Shown here piece by piece: positions 34,801-47,613 of a DNA stretch of 64,000 nt. The notes under the pieces are model-generated. The model was not told the DNA's origin and did not search any database. It worked only from the letters and a program-made list of their open reading frames with translations. The stretch's first letter is position 1. Every line of letters begins with the position of its first letter. Source of the stretch: Hofstenia miamia (Eukaryota; Xenacoelomorpha; Acoela; Hofsteniidae). The translations under genes and the position numbers were made by a program. The stretch lies in NCBI GenBank assembly GCA_900660155.1, contig CABFPE010000040.1:1406067-1470066 (forward strand), in the 5' to 3' direction.

Positions 34801-37800
34801 ATTCAAGACCTACTTAAATGTTTATAGCTGTACAAACAGTGGCGACAAAAGGCTCTTACAAATATACAATTTAGCAAAACATTTGCTCCATTTTTTAGAA
34901 TTATCATTTTTGTGGCTCAATTCAATGGTTGACGTTATGTTTTATGCAATTTTTTGTAGTTAATTTAATAGTATAGTTAGGAATCTCAAATTTTAAAGTT
35001 TAAATACATCTTGAATTCGACGTACTGCAACCAATAAAGTAATGGAGATCTTTGCAAAATACAAATTTTTACGACAATTACCTTTTTAAATACCAAGACA
35101 ACGAAAATATATTTATTACTCGTGCTTGTTCAGAACGAACTATTTAAATACATTCCTTGCTTAGTTACTTGGATGAATGATTTTCATGTGACGCATAACA
35201 AGTTTCAGACCTTACTGATGCGCTGGGTAAAATGTTGAAATTCAGATATTTTATTATAGTGAAACGGCAGAATCGGTTTATTTGAAAATTTCAAAATCAA
35301 GATCTTTTAAATTCATCTTAGAGAATTTCAGTCTAGTTGTTCTTGTTAGCCACTATCATAGTTTTTTGATGGATTTCGATTCAATGTATTATAAGTATGG
35401 AATTATAATTAGGATTAATTGTTTTTCTGATTCCTATAATACTCTGATTAGCAGTAATTTGAAGATGATTTTTTTACTTGTCATTCACATAAATCAACCA
35501 TAATAATGCCAAACAAATTTATTAACTGAACTTTGTGATTAACTTAAAACATTATTTGATATTCGGATAGCCATTACTGGAAATTCTTTCAAATGCATGT
35601 TAGACGTGTCATGTGAGGCATAAATCTTTACAAAACCATAAACCGACACGTGTGCTAACTATATAGGAATTTCCTTTGATATAACCTATTTGATTATAAC
35701 ATTGGCTTAATTTGCATCCATGTTTGTACAAATTCAAATTGATCAATCACATCTAATAAAGAATAGTTTTATCAAGTTTTTTCAAATAACGTCCAATACT
35801 TGCTTAGTATTCAGATTATAATTATATGGTCCCTTGGGATAAAATTTACGTACGCAGTTTCGTGGGGTAAAACATACGAGTGAAAATTTACATGAAAAAC
35901 CTTAGAAAAATGTGTAACTTTTAAGTTCTTTAAAATCAACTATTTATAAAGAATATCTCCACCAATTTTTATGCTTAAGGAGGATTATTAGCCTTCATCT
36001 GAATGCAATGCTTAATTTCCGAATATTAAGATTCCGAAAATTCCGCTAAACTTTAATGCTATCCCGACAACTTCACGAATGATTTCTTCAAAATATCTTC
36101 GGAGTAACGCACTCAATTGAAAAAAAAGTTTTTGTATAATCAGTGTTGGAACTGTGTATTGAGTTTTTGGCACAAACATGGCACGAAAGAACGCAGTGGG
36201 GCATGAGCAAGGGACGACGCGAAATTTTAAAAAATTTTGAAGCTTGAGTCTGGCACGGCACGAAAATGTATAAATTTTTCGTTAAATGCAAAAGGCATCT
36301 TAGATTAAACCTCTCTGAATGAAATGCTTTTGGCAGAAAATATTATGCAAATTAATAGATTTAGAAAATCAAAATAACAAATATATTTTATACGTAATTT
36401 AATGTGGGCACGAGAACGGCACTTGCTCAAAATTTTCTGTAAAATTGGGCACGCACGGCACGGTTCCAATACCTGGTATAATTAGAAGCTAGGGCATATT
36501 GATGCTTTAAAAATGAACTATTCATTCTTCCTGGTGAATAGAAAAAAATGTTTTAAAAGCTCGTAAGTTTTACCCTATTCGACTCTATTTTGATAAAGGA
36601 TGTTCGTGATTCACACTTTTTCATATCATGTCCAACTAATGAGTAAGATTCTTGTTGAGAATAACCGATAAATATCTATCAATTAGCGGTTCATGCATAT
36701 TCTGTAAATCGGAGGCCTGATTAAACCCGACCCGATTTCGAGTTTCGGATAGGGTCGGGTCGGGTTCAAGGCTTTGATTGATAGAGCAAAAAGTTACTAA
36801 TATTAGCATCACTCGATTTAAAAAAGATCCAAAAAGTTTAGTAGTACCAAGGAATAGCTATTTTTATTTTATCAGAAAATGCCTAATGTTAATTATCATT
36901 TCGTGTTTTAAACTTTCTTCGTCCAAGTAAATATCCATTACACAATCAAGAACTTTTAAGCATTCAGGGATATCTCATGTAGAATATCTTAAATATATGC
37001 TTAGAATTAATGGATTGCGTGTTTAGTTTAACTTGGTATGCAATAAGAAAACTTATGGTCGAATTGCAACCGCAGTCTTCTATCTCGGAGTGCTGTGTGG
37101 TAGCTTCTTTACAAACACTCTTTCCGATAGAATTGGAAGAAAATGGGTTGTATTAAGTGGCTTATTTGTTCAGGCGGCATCAGGTTTCTTTATACAGATT
37201 TCACTAACTGTTTAGTCTTTAATAAAAATAATATGTACATTTACATGATGCGTATTTGGAATTGTCAATTAATAAGAGAATGTTGTCAAATAAGGCGGTA
37301 TTTGCAGCTAAATTTGAATTTACATGTATATTGTTACAAATTGGTACTAAAGATGTGAGAAGCTTAATGAGATGCTTCATTTATATGTTTTTGGATTCAA
37401 TATTACAACAGTTTATTTGTACTTGCATATTAAAGGTTATTTGATTTCAAGCTTTTCTAAAATGTTTATTGCAAACTATCAAGTTAAAACGAATTTGATT
37501 TTGCCTCAAATTCCTTAAATTTGAAAAATTCCTAAATTTATCATTAAAACCAGTGATAACCTAATTGTATAGCATATGATTTTTTAGCATGAAATTGGAG
37601 TAACCATTTATGTATTTAGGAGTGCTAATGTCACTTATTCCGGGATTCATAACTTTTGTAATATTGCGTACAATTCAAGGACTTTCAGCAAAGGTTAGTA
37701 CTCTTTGATTAGTCACTGGAAATATTAATAAGTTATTCACAACATATCCACATTTCCTGTCTAGTAGATAAATCTTACAACAGTAAGCAATTCTTTTATA

Positions 37801-40800
37801 TGATTACGAAGTTATTAAGGGGTTAGAATCTAAAACAGTTCCGGTCATGATTGAAAATGAGTACGGATTTTCATACAAAAACCCACCGTCACCCTCAAAT
37901 TACACATCCGCAAGCAATCCACATCCATATCTGTATTGGAAATTGAACTCAGCCCAAACAAATGCCTCACTCAAGTGTTCTGTGGCCAAGGCAATTGTCT
38001 TGGCTATACTCGCCGTGCAAAATATTCTTTGACTTTAGCCGTCCGTAAGTCTTAGGCCATATCCGACGGTTGGCCGTAATGCTTTAGCCGTAGCAGGTCG
38101 TTAGCCGCTACTAATAAGTATTGCTAGAAATCTTGCCATACCTGTAATGAAGTAAATTAAAACGATTAAGAAATGTATTTTTAAAACTCATTAACTGTAC
38201 AAAGCCTTTATACTCTAATTTACAAGTACCCTTGTGACATTGTGCCAGTTTTTTTGGTAATCCCGAGGGAAGGCATTCATAGTAAACATTTAGGTATTCT
38301 TAGTAAAAATCTTGACATTTCGGTATATCTCTCTTTTTTAGCTGGTTGCTATGCCAGGCGGACTGGACATCCATAGTAGTCGGGAATACGTCGATTGCGT
38401 TTTGATCTTCTTAGAGGAGGAGTTATATCCTTTGACTGATGCTGTAACATCTGGCTATTACTGACTTCTGATTATTATTCCTTAGCTTTATCATTTTTGC
38501 TTCTCTCTTCACCATCTGTTTCTATTGCAAATGAATAGTCTCGCGTTCTGCTTTCTCTTTTCCAGAGTAAAGGATTTAAGTGTCGCTGGTTCCTTTGAAT
38601 AATTCTGTTGCTCACTTTGATAATATAAGATCGTGGCAACTTCCCCTGTTTCACAACCTTGCCAATAGAGTTGTTGAGTGACACAATCCTAACAATCGCT
38701 CCTTTTTCCAAACCGCACAGATCCTTTGATTTCATATCATATGTTTTCTTTTGTTGAGCCTGACATTTCCTTTCCTCCTCCTTGAATGTTTTCCTTATTA
38801 CTTTTGATTTTAGTAGTTTTCACTTTAGTAATTGATTTGATTTTAATCGTCTGCTATAAAACAGTTGTGCCGGGGAAATTGACTGAATACTAAGGGTGTA
38901 TTTATTATAATGCAATAATGAAAGCCGGAAGTCATTCCCCTTCTTAAATAGACTTTTAAACGTTTTTACTCCTTTCTTTAAATTCCATAGAACCAAACGG
39001 ATTGTTATCAGCAATGATCTCATCGGGAATTCCGTGTACTGATATCAGATATTTGAGTCTTTCCTTTATTGCATATGTACTCTTTCCATTAACTTGGCAG
39101 CACTGTAGATATTTTGAAAAATAGTCAACAAATATCAAGAATGCTTTATTTGAGATTTCGGCAATATCCAAACAATTTTTTGAAAGGGAAAGTCTGGGCT
39201 TCTGTGTAGTATTAATGTTTCGCTTTGATTGTTAGGTTGGTGCATTTTACAACGGTTACAGTTTGAAACAAATTGTTCTATATCTTGAGAGATATTAGGC
39301 CAAAATAAGAATTGTCTTGCAAATTCCTTTGTTTTGAGGATTCCCATATGTGCACAATGTACCAATGAAAGAACCCGTTTACGGTTTGACTTCGGAGTAT
39401 ACACCTTTCCTTGTTTCATTATGTAACCCTCCTTACAGTAAAGTTCATGCCTTATTTTATGCATACGTTTTTGATCTGCAGACTGAAGTAATCTTTTCTC
39501 GGGCCACTCAGAATTAATGAACTTTAGCATTTCTCTAGCGTCTTTATCGTCTTCTGTTTCCTGTTTGATCCAAATCCAAAATTTTGTTAGAAACGTCTAC
39601 TGTATAAATTGCCAAGGATAACTTTTTTCTATATCGCTACTTTTGATTTGTGGAAAGCTCAATCTTGAAAGAGCATCAGCTAACAACAACTCTTTTCCCG
39701 GTTTATATGCTATTTTTAGTGAAGGATATCGTTGGAGGATAACAAAGAGTCCTTGTACCTTTGGTGGGCATGTATCGATCGCCTTGTGTTGTAGGGATTT
39801 TAAGGGCTTATGATCCGGGTTCGTTTGTCATGCTTCGTCCATATGTATACTGATGGAAGGGATCGCAAGCGTAAGTGATTGCCAATAATTCCTTCTCTAT
39901 CTGGGCGTAATTTTCTTCGCTAGGTGGCATTGACCGCGCAGCGTATGCGACAGGTTTACCTTCTTGCAACATCCAGGCTCCAAATGCAAAATTGGATGCA
40001 TCAGTCTGAATCGTTACCGGTTTGTAGTTATCAAAATGTCTTAGAGTGGATCTTGAAGATAAACATAAAACTATCTTTTGTAGTGCTGAAGATTGCTGCT
40101 CCGTCCACTCAAAGGCACATCTTTTTTCAGTAGGCATCTCATTGGTGCAGTTATGCTGGCGTAATATGGAATAAATTCCCGATAAGTAGTTTACCACACC
40201 TAGTATGCGTTGGAGTGACTTTTTGTCATCTGGCGGCTTTAAGTTTTTTTTATTACATTCACTTTCTTTGGATCGAGAAGAAACACATTTTCGTTTACAA
40301 CAAATCCCAAATATTTTATAGAGGTCCTCATTGCCCTGACATTGATTAAATGGTTTATTGAGACCTTCCGGGCCTGAACCGAAAAGAAGCATTCTTTGAT
40401 GGTTTCTGTTTGATATGCACTTCCTTGTCTTTAGGTGACTTGAATCGAACACTGAGCAGGTCTGCTTTTAGTGAAGAATCTAGTCCTAGAATTGGTTTTG
40501 AATTAGTGCTCACTACCAGGAATTTCGTCTTAAGTTCCATATTATTTCTGCCTACGATTATTGGCAGTTTAACTTCTCCAATTACTTGAATTTTCTGTCC
40601 AGTTAATTTTCCATTCGTACGATAAATTTGCAGTTTTGATTGATTGAGTTTTTCTATTTCATTAAGCACTGAGACGGGTAATACGTTACATTGCGCACTT
40701 TAGTCGAATTTCATGCGTACAGAGTAGTTTAGGATTCTGACAGTAGCATTGATTTCTTTGTGCTTTCTGTCTCTTAATAAGTTTGGTGGTTGGGAGTTTC

Positions 40801-43800
40801 GTATTACGTCACACTCATATTCAGAATTCGTATCAGCTTCACTGGAAATGTCTTAATGCTGGGTTTCCTCAAGTTCGTTTAACTGTTGATACGTGTTTCC
40901 ATTATAATTATTCCATTGTTGGTATGCCTTACATCGTCTTGCAGAATGATTAGGTTTGCCGCATTTTTTGCAGGTTTGTCCAAATGCGGTGCCGCTTCTT
41001 GACCCGTGTTTGTTTCGGCATTGCCTACGGTTGAATCAGGAAGATTTTATTCCTATTGTACCAAATGATCTTCTTTTAATTGTGTCAATCTCTTGCTTAA
41101 TCTCATTATCTTCTTCCATTGAGCAATTGATCATTTTTAGTTGATCATGTGTTTCCTCTGATGCTCTACAAAAGTTAATTGTCTTTTGCAATGTGATGTT
41201 TGGTTCTCTCAAGAGCCTCGCTTGCAGCTGGGTATTTTCCGTCGTCATTAGTTTTCTGTTTCTAATCATACTATCTTCTAATTGTTCAAAGTTACACCGC
41301 TTTGCTCGCGTCAGCAGATAGTTAACATATTGATCTATTTTCTTCCCGCTTTGTAAAATTGATATCTTTCAAATACCTCATTTGCGCTGCGACTGAAGTA
41401 ATCATCAAATTTTTTAATAACATGCACTAAGATACATATATTTTCTGTATCGGACCAAATGAAGTTTTCGAATACTTCATTGGCTTGGTCCCCTATACAT
41501 CGCAAGAGAATACCAATGCAAACTTTGCGCTAGCTTCAATAGCATCCGAAAATAATGAGTAGTCGCGCTTCCACTTCTGCCATTCCACGGAGATGTTGGG
41601 ACTATCAATCTCAAGTAGTTGGGGTTTTAACGATTCAAACGACATCTCTGTCACCATGTAATGAAGTAAATTAAAACGATTAAGAAATGTATTGTTAAAA
41701 GTCGTTAACTGTACAAAGCATTTATATTTAATTTACAAGTACCCTTTTGACATTGTGCCAGTCTTGTGGTAATCGCGAGGGAAGGCATTCATAGTAAACA
41801 TTTAGGTATTCTTAGTAAACATCTTGACATCTCGGTACAATAACATCAATTAATAGTGGTAAAATAATACAATATAAATGAGCAGTGATATTTCAAAAAC
41901 AGAAATACTTAAATTCAATAAGGTAAGCAATGAGATTCATACTCTATTTTAATTGAAAGAGCAGCCACTAGTACTTAGTCCCTAATACAATAAAATTCGC
42001 ATAAACCAGATCGCATGTGACTTCAATTTTTGCATTCAGATTATTCTACAAAGGGGTCAAAATTGACAAGCTATAGAAATTTTTTAGTTGAGAAGTGCAT
42101 AATTTGCATTCAATTAGCAAAACAACAGCATATTGATCGTCTCAATAAATTAAAAAGTTTAAAATTGCGATATTGACCCATCTTCTAGTAAAAATCACCC
42201 CAATGTTCCGAAAGTACGTGAAGGTATTTAGTAATTCCGATTTTATAAAAATACATGCAAATTTTCCTCATATTATGTAATATTCAGAGAATCCGAAGTT
42301 CTAAAGCCCATTATGAACTAACCTCATCAATTTTTTTCTCTAGATAGCTCATCAAATACCTGCTTTCACGCAATTTGCGAAGTTAGCTGTGTTTGTGAAA
42401 GAAAATACCCCGTTTTACTATAAATACTAAAATTAATCAACAAAAACATATTTTTATTAAAGATTTTATAAATAAAGTAGCGCCTGTTTTTATCATTTTC
42501 ATCGGGTCACTTGATATCTATTTATTATTATTTTAGTATTATAAAATATGTACCCAATTTCAAATATTTATCAATTGAGTTTCAAAATAGTTTATTGTCA
42601 ATTAAGACATTATTATACTACCTAAAAACAAATCGGTATTTACATGGTTAAGTATTAAATTGCATGGAAAAATAACAATTAAAAATTACGCTGGTTTTTA
42701 AAGTAATGGCAAATTTCCTAAGTCATTGTCACTTTGCACAATTAATTTTTACTTGCATAGAATATTCACTACAGTTCTCATAATTTATCTGGACTTACAC
42801 TCACATTGAATAAAACTCACTACACCCTGTTTTACTCCAAAACGCACCGTGGCCAAACCCGCAAGTCACTAATATTCAAACATTGAATACAATTTGTGAT
42901 GGCTTTTAAAAAATATTTTTGAAACGCTCATTAACCAGTAAATTATAAGGACATCTAAAGTCGGAAACATCACTGCATAAAGATTCTTTTATTTTCACTT
43001 ATAATTCGCGATCTTTCGCTATCCCGTCCAAGCCCGTCTTTGTCTGATGTCAGAATTTACCATTCTGCGAGCGAATGATTCTAACTTTGAACATTGCGGG
43101 CTTGAGCGGAACTTGGGTTGCTGTAGGGGGGGGGGGGGTCTGACGTTATTATCACAGCACTAATCATGAGAAGAGTATATGTATATTCCGTAGTCACTTA
43201 CCCATGCTTAATTGTTTCTGCTGCCGCTCCTGTTCGTTATTACCTACTACCTTGAACTAAATGTATGTAGACATTTTGGTGAAGTGTATTAGCTTTCCAA
43301 GAGTGTGCTGTATTTAAAACTTTGAGGAATATAATACGTACATCGAAAACATTTTTAACCAAAGTTTATCATTAAAGTACATTTAATTCCTTTAATTGCT
43401 TTAACAGAGATAATGAAAATTAATATAATGTAAGCATTGACTCCACGCTAAAGTTATTCAAGCGAGAAATTAATTTATTTTAATAGTTCTCTAAGTATTT
43501 ATAGTTTAAGAAACAATGATGATGAGTTGAAATTATTTTGAATTGACGTTTTCTGCTTAAAGACATTCACATGGAATAAAATATATCGACAGAATTTCAC
43601 TAATACACAAACTCAATTTTCAATAAGCGAATCGATTGATCGCCTATGCCTATCATACATGATCATAGTGCAATTTTTTTTGAACCAGTTGAATGAATTA
43701 AGAAAAACCATGATATTATCAGCTGAAGTGAACTTCATTCTGCTGATGTTGCGTAAGTGATAATTGCATGGTTTACCAACGTGATTGATATGCGGAGAAT

Positions 43801-46800
43801 TGGCAATTTTTATTGAAGAGGAATCCTATGATAATAAATGTGTTACAGCAGCTAAATTAATATTGATTGCGGGTTGCAGTAGAGGCCTTTCAAAAACCTG
43901 GTTCCCGAAACAACTCGCTAGGAGATACCAACACAGCAGATTTCTAATAATTTATGTTTTTCGCCTTTATATCTCCAGCCACCGCTATCTCCAAGTAGGT
44001 TCCTTAGGGCAAAGCCTATTGTTTTTTAAAGGTTTCTATATTGCTGCTAGGTGTAATACTATTAAATTTGACTTGAGTTGTAGGTTTGTTTGTACAATCA
44101 CAATTACAAAAGTGATAAAATTAAAAAGCACCAGTTAAAGGCGTTGTCACTCCAATCAATGACAATGTCTCCTAACGAGGAAGAAGACTTCCAGGGTCGG
44201 GCAGTGGTCACGCTGCATCACCTAAATATAGTATTGCTAGTAAATTACGACTCTAAAGAGTTATCATTATTTACATATTTATTTAGCGAGAATAGGCAAA
44301 ATTAGTAGAGCCCCAATAATCCATATAATATCGAGACCGGACTAGGGATTGCTAGCCATTACCACTTTAGGCCGATTCCACAATATGAATAATGATTAAT
44401 GGGGATTGATCATATGTATACTTTATAGGTTCTCTGAATGATCAATACATTTAATGAAATAAATGCTAATAGTTAAAATCGGGATGATTCCTTTCACTAC
44501 TTTAATGAACCATATATGAACGGAGATCATCAGCATATGGCTGATCATTTAAAAAATCTCTGTCAGAAAACGAGGGAAGAATAATTTACAGTAAAGGTTT
44601 TAACCAGGAATCGCGCGATTGTCTCATTTTCTTCACGAAAAGCGCGATCAACCAGAATTCTTTGTAACTTCCTTCTTATATAGCGCGAAGTATATNGGGT
44701 CGGGCAGTGGTCACGCTGCATCACCTAAATATAGTATTGCTAGTAAATTACGACTCTAAAGAGTTATCATTATTTACATATTTATTTAGCGAGAATAGGC
44801 AAAATTAGTAGAGCCCCAATAATCCATATAATATCGAGACCGGACTAGGGATTGCTAGCCATTACCACTTTAGGCCGATTCCACAATATGAATAATGATT
44901 AATGGGGATTGATCATATGTATACTTTATAGGTTCTCTGAATGATCAATACATTTAATGAAATAAATGCTAATAGTTAAAATCGGGATGATTCCTTTCAC
45001 TACTTTAATGAACCATATATGAACGAAGATCATCAGCATATGGCTGATCATTTAAAAAATCTCTGTCAGAAAACGAGGGAAGAATAATTTACAGTAAAGG
45101 TTTTAACCAGGAATCGCGCGATTGTCTCATTTTCTTCACGAAAAGCGCGATCAACCAGAATTCTTTGTAACTTCCTTCTTATATAGCGCGAAGTATATCT
45201 TCGCTGTACCTCCAATTCCACTTTTTCTTAGAATGCTTCAAAGAAAATCTTACTACAACGTATCAAATGTACTACTATGATTAAATTGAAAAACACAATC
45301 GGTGTGGAAACATTATCATAAGCAAGCAAAAAGCAACTGTGTCTAAGATAGATGTTGTTGCCAATAAAACAAAAGGAATGCGAATCTAAATGATAGGACC
45401 TATTTTCTCTAACTTTTTCTAGACATAGGTTTGATACTGAGATATTCAAGAATGTCTTTTTAAAAGTTGCGTGCAATCTTCAAGTTGGCATTAGACGGAA
45501 AACATTAGATTGAAAAGCTGATTTCTCAATCTTTATACAAATAGAAAAGTGGCTCATTGTTTGTGAACGAATGTAAATTTGCAAACCGGTATTCATAGCT
45601 TGACATGCTTGGAATGACATCCGTTATTTCGAAATAAGACTTCTTAACAGTATTTAACTTAAATTAATGGCTGACATTTTTTTATGTTGGGATATAGATC
45701 TTGTATGGTATCCCTAAATAATATTTACCAAGGTATGCTGAAGACTTACATAGTCTAATAAGGAACTCTCTTCGGGCTTATTAAAGTACACTCGCGGGTC
45801 AAGCTTAGTCCCTTGAAGGTTTGAGTTGTGCGCTCCTGAAATAGATTGTATTATGAATTGGCATTTAGATGCTTGTTTGGCAATAATTATTTGACAATGC
45901 AATTTATGCACAACCTGTAAACAAAAGCATACATTTAATCAGTGCATGTGTATTACTGAAAGAAAAATAGCGTGAATTAATAGATATCATAAAAACGAAG
46001 TGACATTTATAATATTATTATTATAAGGCAGGCGATTAAATTTTATGAAATTCTTCAATTTCTTCATATGTGATGTTTTGAGAAATTCTTTCCATGAATT
46101 GCCCTCAGGAAATAGACATTTGAATTTTACCATTGTGATTTATTAGAAACAAGGATTATACTAAGAATTTTATATTTGGGTAAATGTTGATTTTCAATTA
46201 TCAGAGGTATTTATTTAATTGTTGAAATTTTAAGCCGGCTGTTATCACATTATGCTAAGGCCTATTTAAAAAATGAGGGAAGGAGAGCTTGTGCTTTGTT
46301 AGTGGTTATCACATCTTAATATATACATTCGTATGACACAACCTAATATTTATATACTTAGAAAGAATGAGATATCGGGTAATCATTTTTCTTGTTGGGA
46401 TGAGATAAAAAACTTACTACACAGTACTTACCGCGTTCTAAGTAATAATAATAATAAGAGTCAAATCAAATTTATTGCTGTAAAGAAATAACAGTAAAAA
46501 ACTACAAACNNNNNNNNNNNNNNNNNNNNNNNNNNNNNNNNNNNNNNNNNNNNNNNNNNNNNNNNNNNNNNNNNNNNNNNNNNNNNNNNNNNNNNNNNNN
46601 NNNNNNNNNNNNNNNNNNNNNNNNNNNNNNNNNNNNNNNNNNNNNNNNNNNNNNNNNNNNNNNNNNNNNNNNNNNNNNNNNNNNNNNNNNNNNNNNNNNN
46701 NNNNNNNNNNNNNNNNNNNNNNNNNNNNNNNNNNNNNNNNNNNNNNNNNNNNNNNNNNNNNNNNNNNNNNNNNNNNNNNNNNNNNNNNNNNNNNNNNNNN

Positions 46801-47567
46801 NNNNNNNNNNNNNNNNNNNNNNNNNNNNNNNNNNNNNNNNNNNNNNNNNNNNNNNNNNNNNNNNNNNNNNNNNNNNNNNNNNNNNNNNNNNNNNNNNNNN
46901 NNNNNNNNNNNNNNNNNNNNNNNNNNNNNNNNNNNNNNNNNNNNNNNNNNNNNNNNNNNNNNNNNNNNNNNNNNNNNNNNNNNNNNNNNNNNNNNNNNNN
47001 NNNNNNNNNNNNNNNNNNNNNNNNNNNNNNNNNNNNNNNNNNNNNNNNNNNNNNNNNNNNNNNNNNNNNNNNNNNNNNNNNNNNNNNNNNNNNNNNNNNN
47101 NNNNNNNNNNNNNNNNNNNNNNNNNNNNNNNNNNNNNNNNNNNNNNNNNNNNNNNNNNNNNNNNNNNNNNNNNNNNNNNNNNNNNNNNNNNNNNNNNNNN
47201 NNNNNNNNNNNNNNNNNNNNNNNNNNNNNNNNNNNNNNNNNNNNNNNNNNNNNNNNNNNNNNNNNNNNNNNNNNNNNNNNNNNNNNNNNNNNNNNNNNNN
47301 NNNNNNNNNNNNNNNNNNNNNNNNNNNNNNNNNNNNNNNNNNNNNNNNNNNNNNNNNNNNNNNNNNNNNNNNNNNNNNNNNNNNNNNNNNNNNNNNNNNN
47401 NNNNNNNNNNNNNNNNNNNNNNNNNNNNNNNNNNNNNNNNNNNNNNNNNNNNNNNNNNNNNNNNNNNNNNNNNNNNNNNNNNNNNNNNNNNNNNNNNNNN
47501 NNNNNNNNNATCACGTATCGCTTCTGCGAGCGAGAGTGAGACCCGACCGTCTTCGACCGGAACAGAC

Positions 47568-47613
<46 letters not shown>

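Larger units (their letters stand above)
28817..37026. other. Transporter intron 1 (8.2 kb)
   Basis: AT-rich, with GTAAGA donor and GTTTAG acceptor. It holds two hAT-type MITEs (32244-32724, 36141-36475). Low-complexity CCCGACCCG motifs near 36730 resemble repeat ends. No exon or second gene was recognised. Confidence 0.8.
38143..41839 (-). mobile_element. Ty3/gypsy LTR-retrotransposon fossil, antisense in intron 3
   Basis: About 3.7 kb with an LTR at each end and 5-bp flanks ATACC/ATAAC. Parts on the minus strand from right to left: gag-like region with a CCHC knuckle (about 40.9-41.6 kb), retroviral-type protease (about 40.4-40.7 kb), RT end and RNase H (about 39.8-40.4 kb), integrase zinc region and core (about 39.0-39.5 kb) and integrase C-terminal region (about 38.5-38.7 kb). 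A purine-rich tract adjoins the left LTR. RNase H and the short LTRs suggest a mag-like lineage (inference). It is shorter than intact relatives and broken many times, roughly a dozen breaks. LTR divergence of about 7-8% by eye suggests an old insertion. It is not a functional element. Confidence 0.88.

Noticed and set aside
37184-37215. Extension of transporter exon 2 to the stop at 37215
   Set aside because: Only the donor at 37184 keeps phase with exon 3 and family similarity. The extra codons are intron read-through.
37847-38032. 61-residue frame in intron 3 resembling a small gene
   Set aside because: The sequence resembles a low-complexity repeat (GATTTTCATAC plus CCCAA-type motifs) also seen near 5820 and 12655.
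39924-40133. Plus-strand frame inside intron 3
   Set aside because: It is a shadow of the antisense LTR-retrotransposon fossil.
43126-43138. Run of 13 G as a possible G-quadruplex or regulatory site
   Set aside because: A lone homopolymer with no flanking G-tracts. It could also be a sequencing error.
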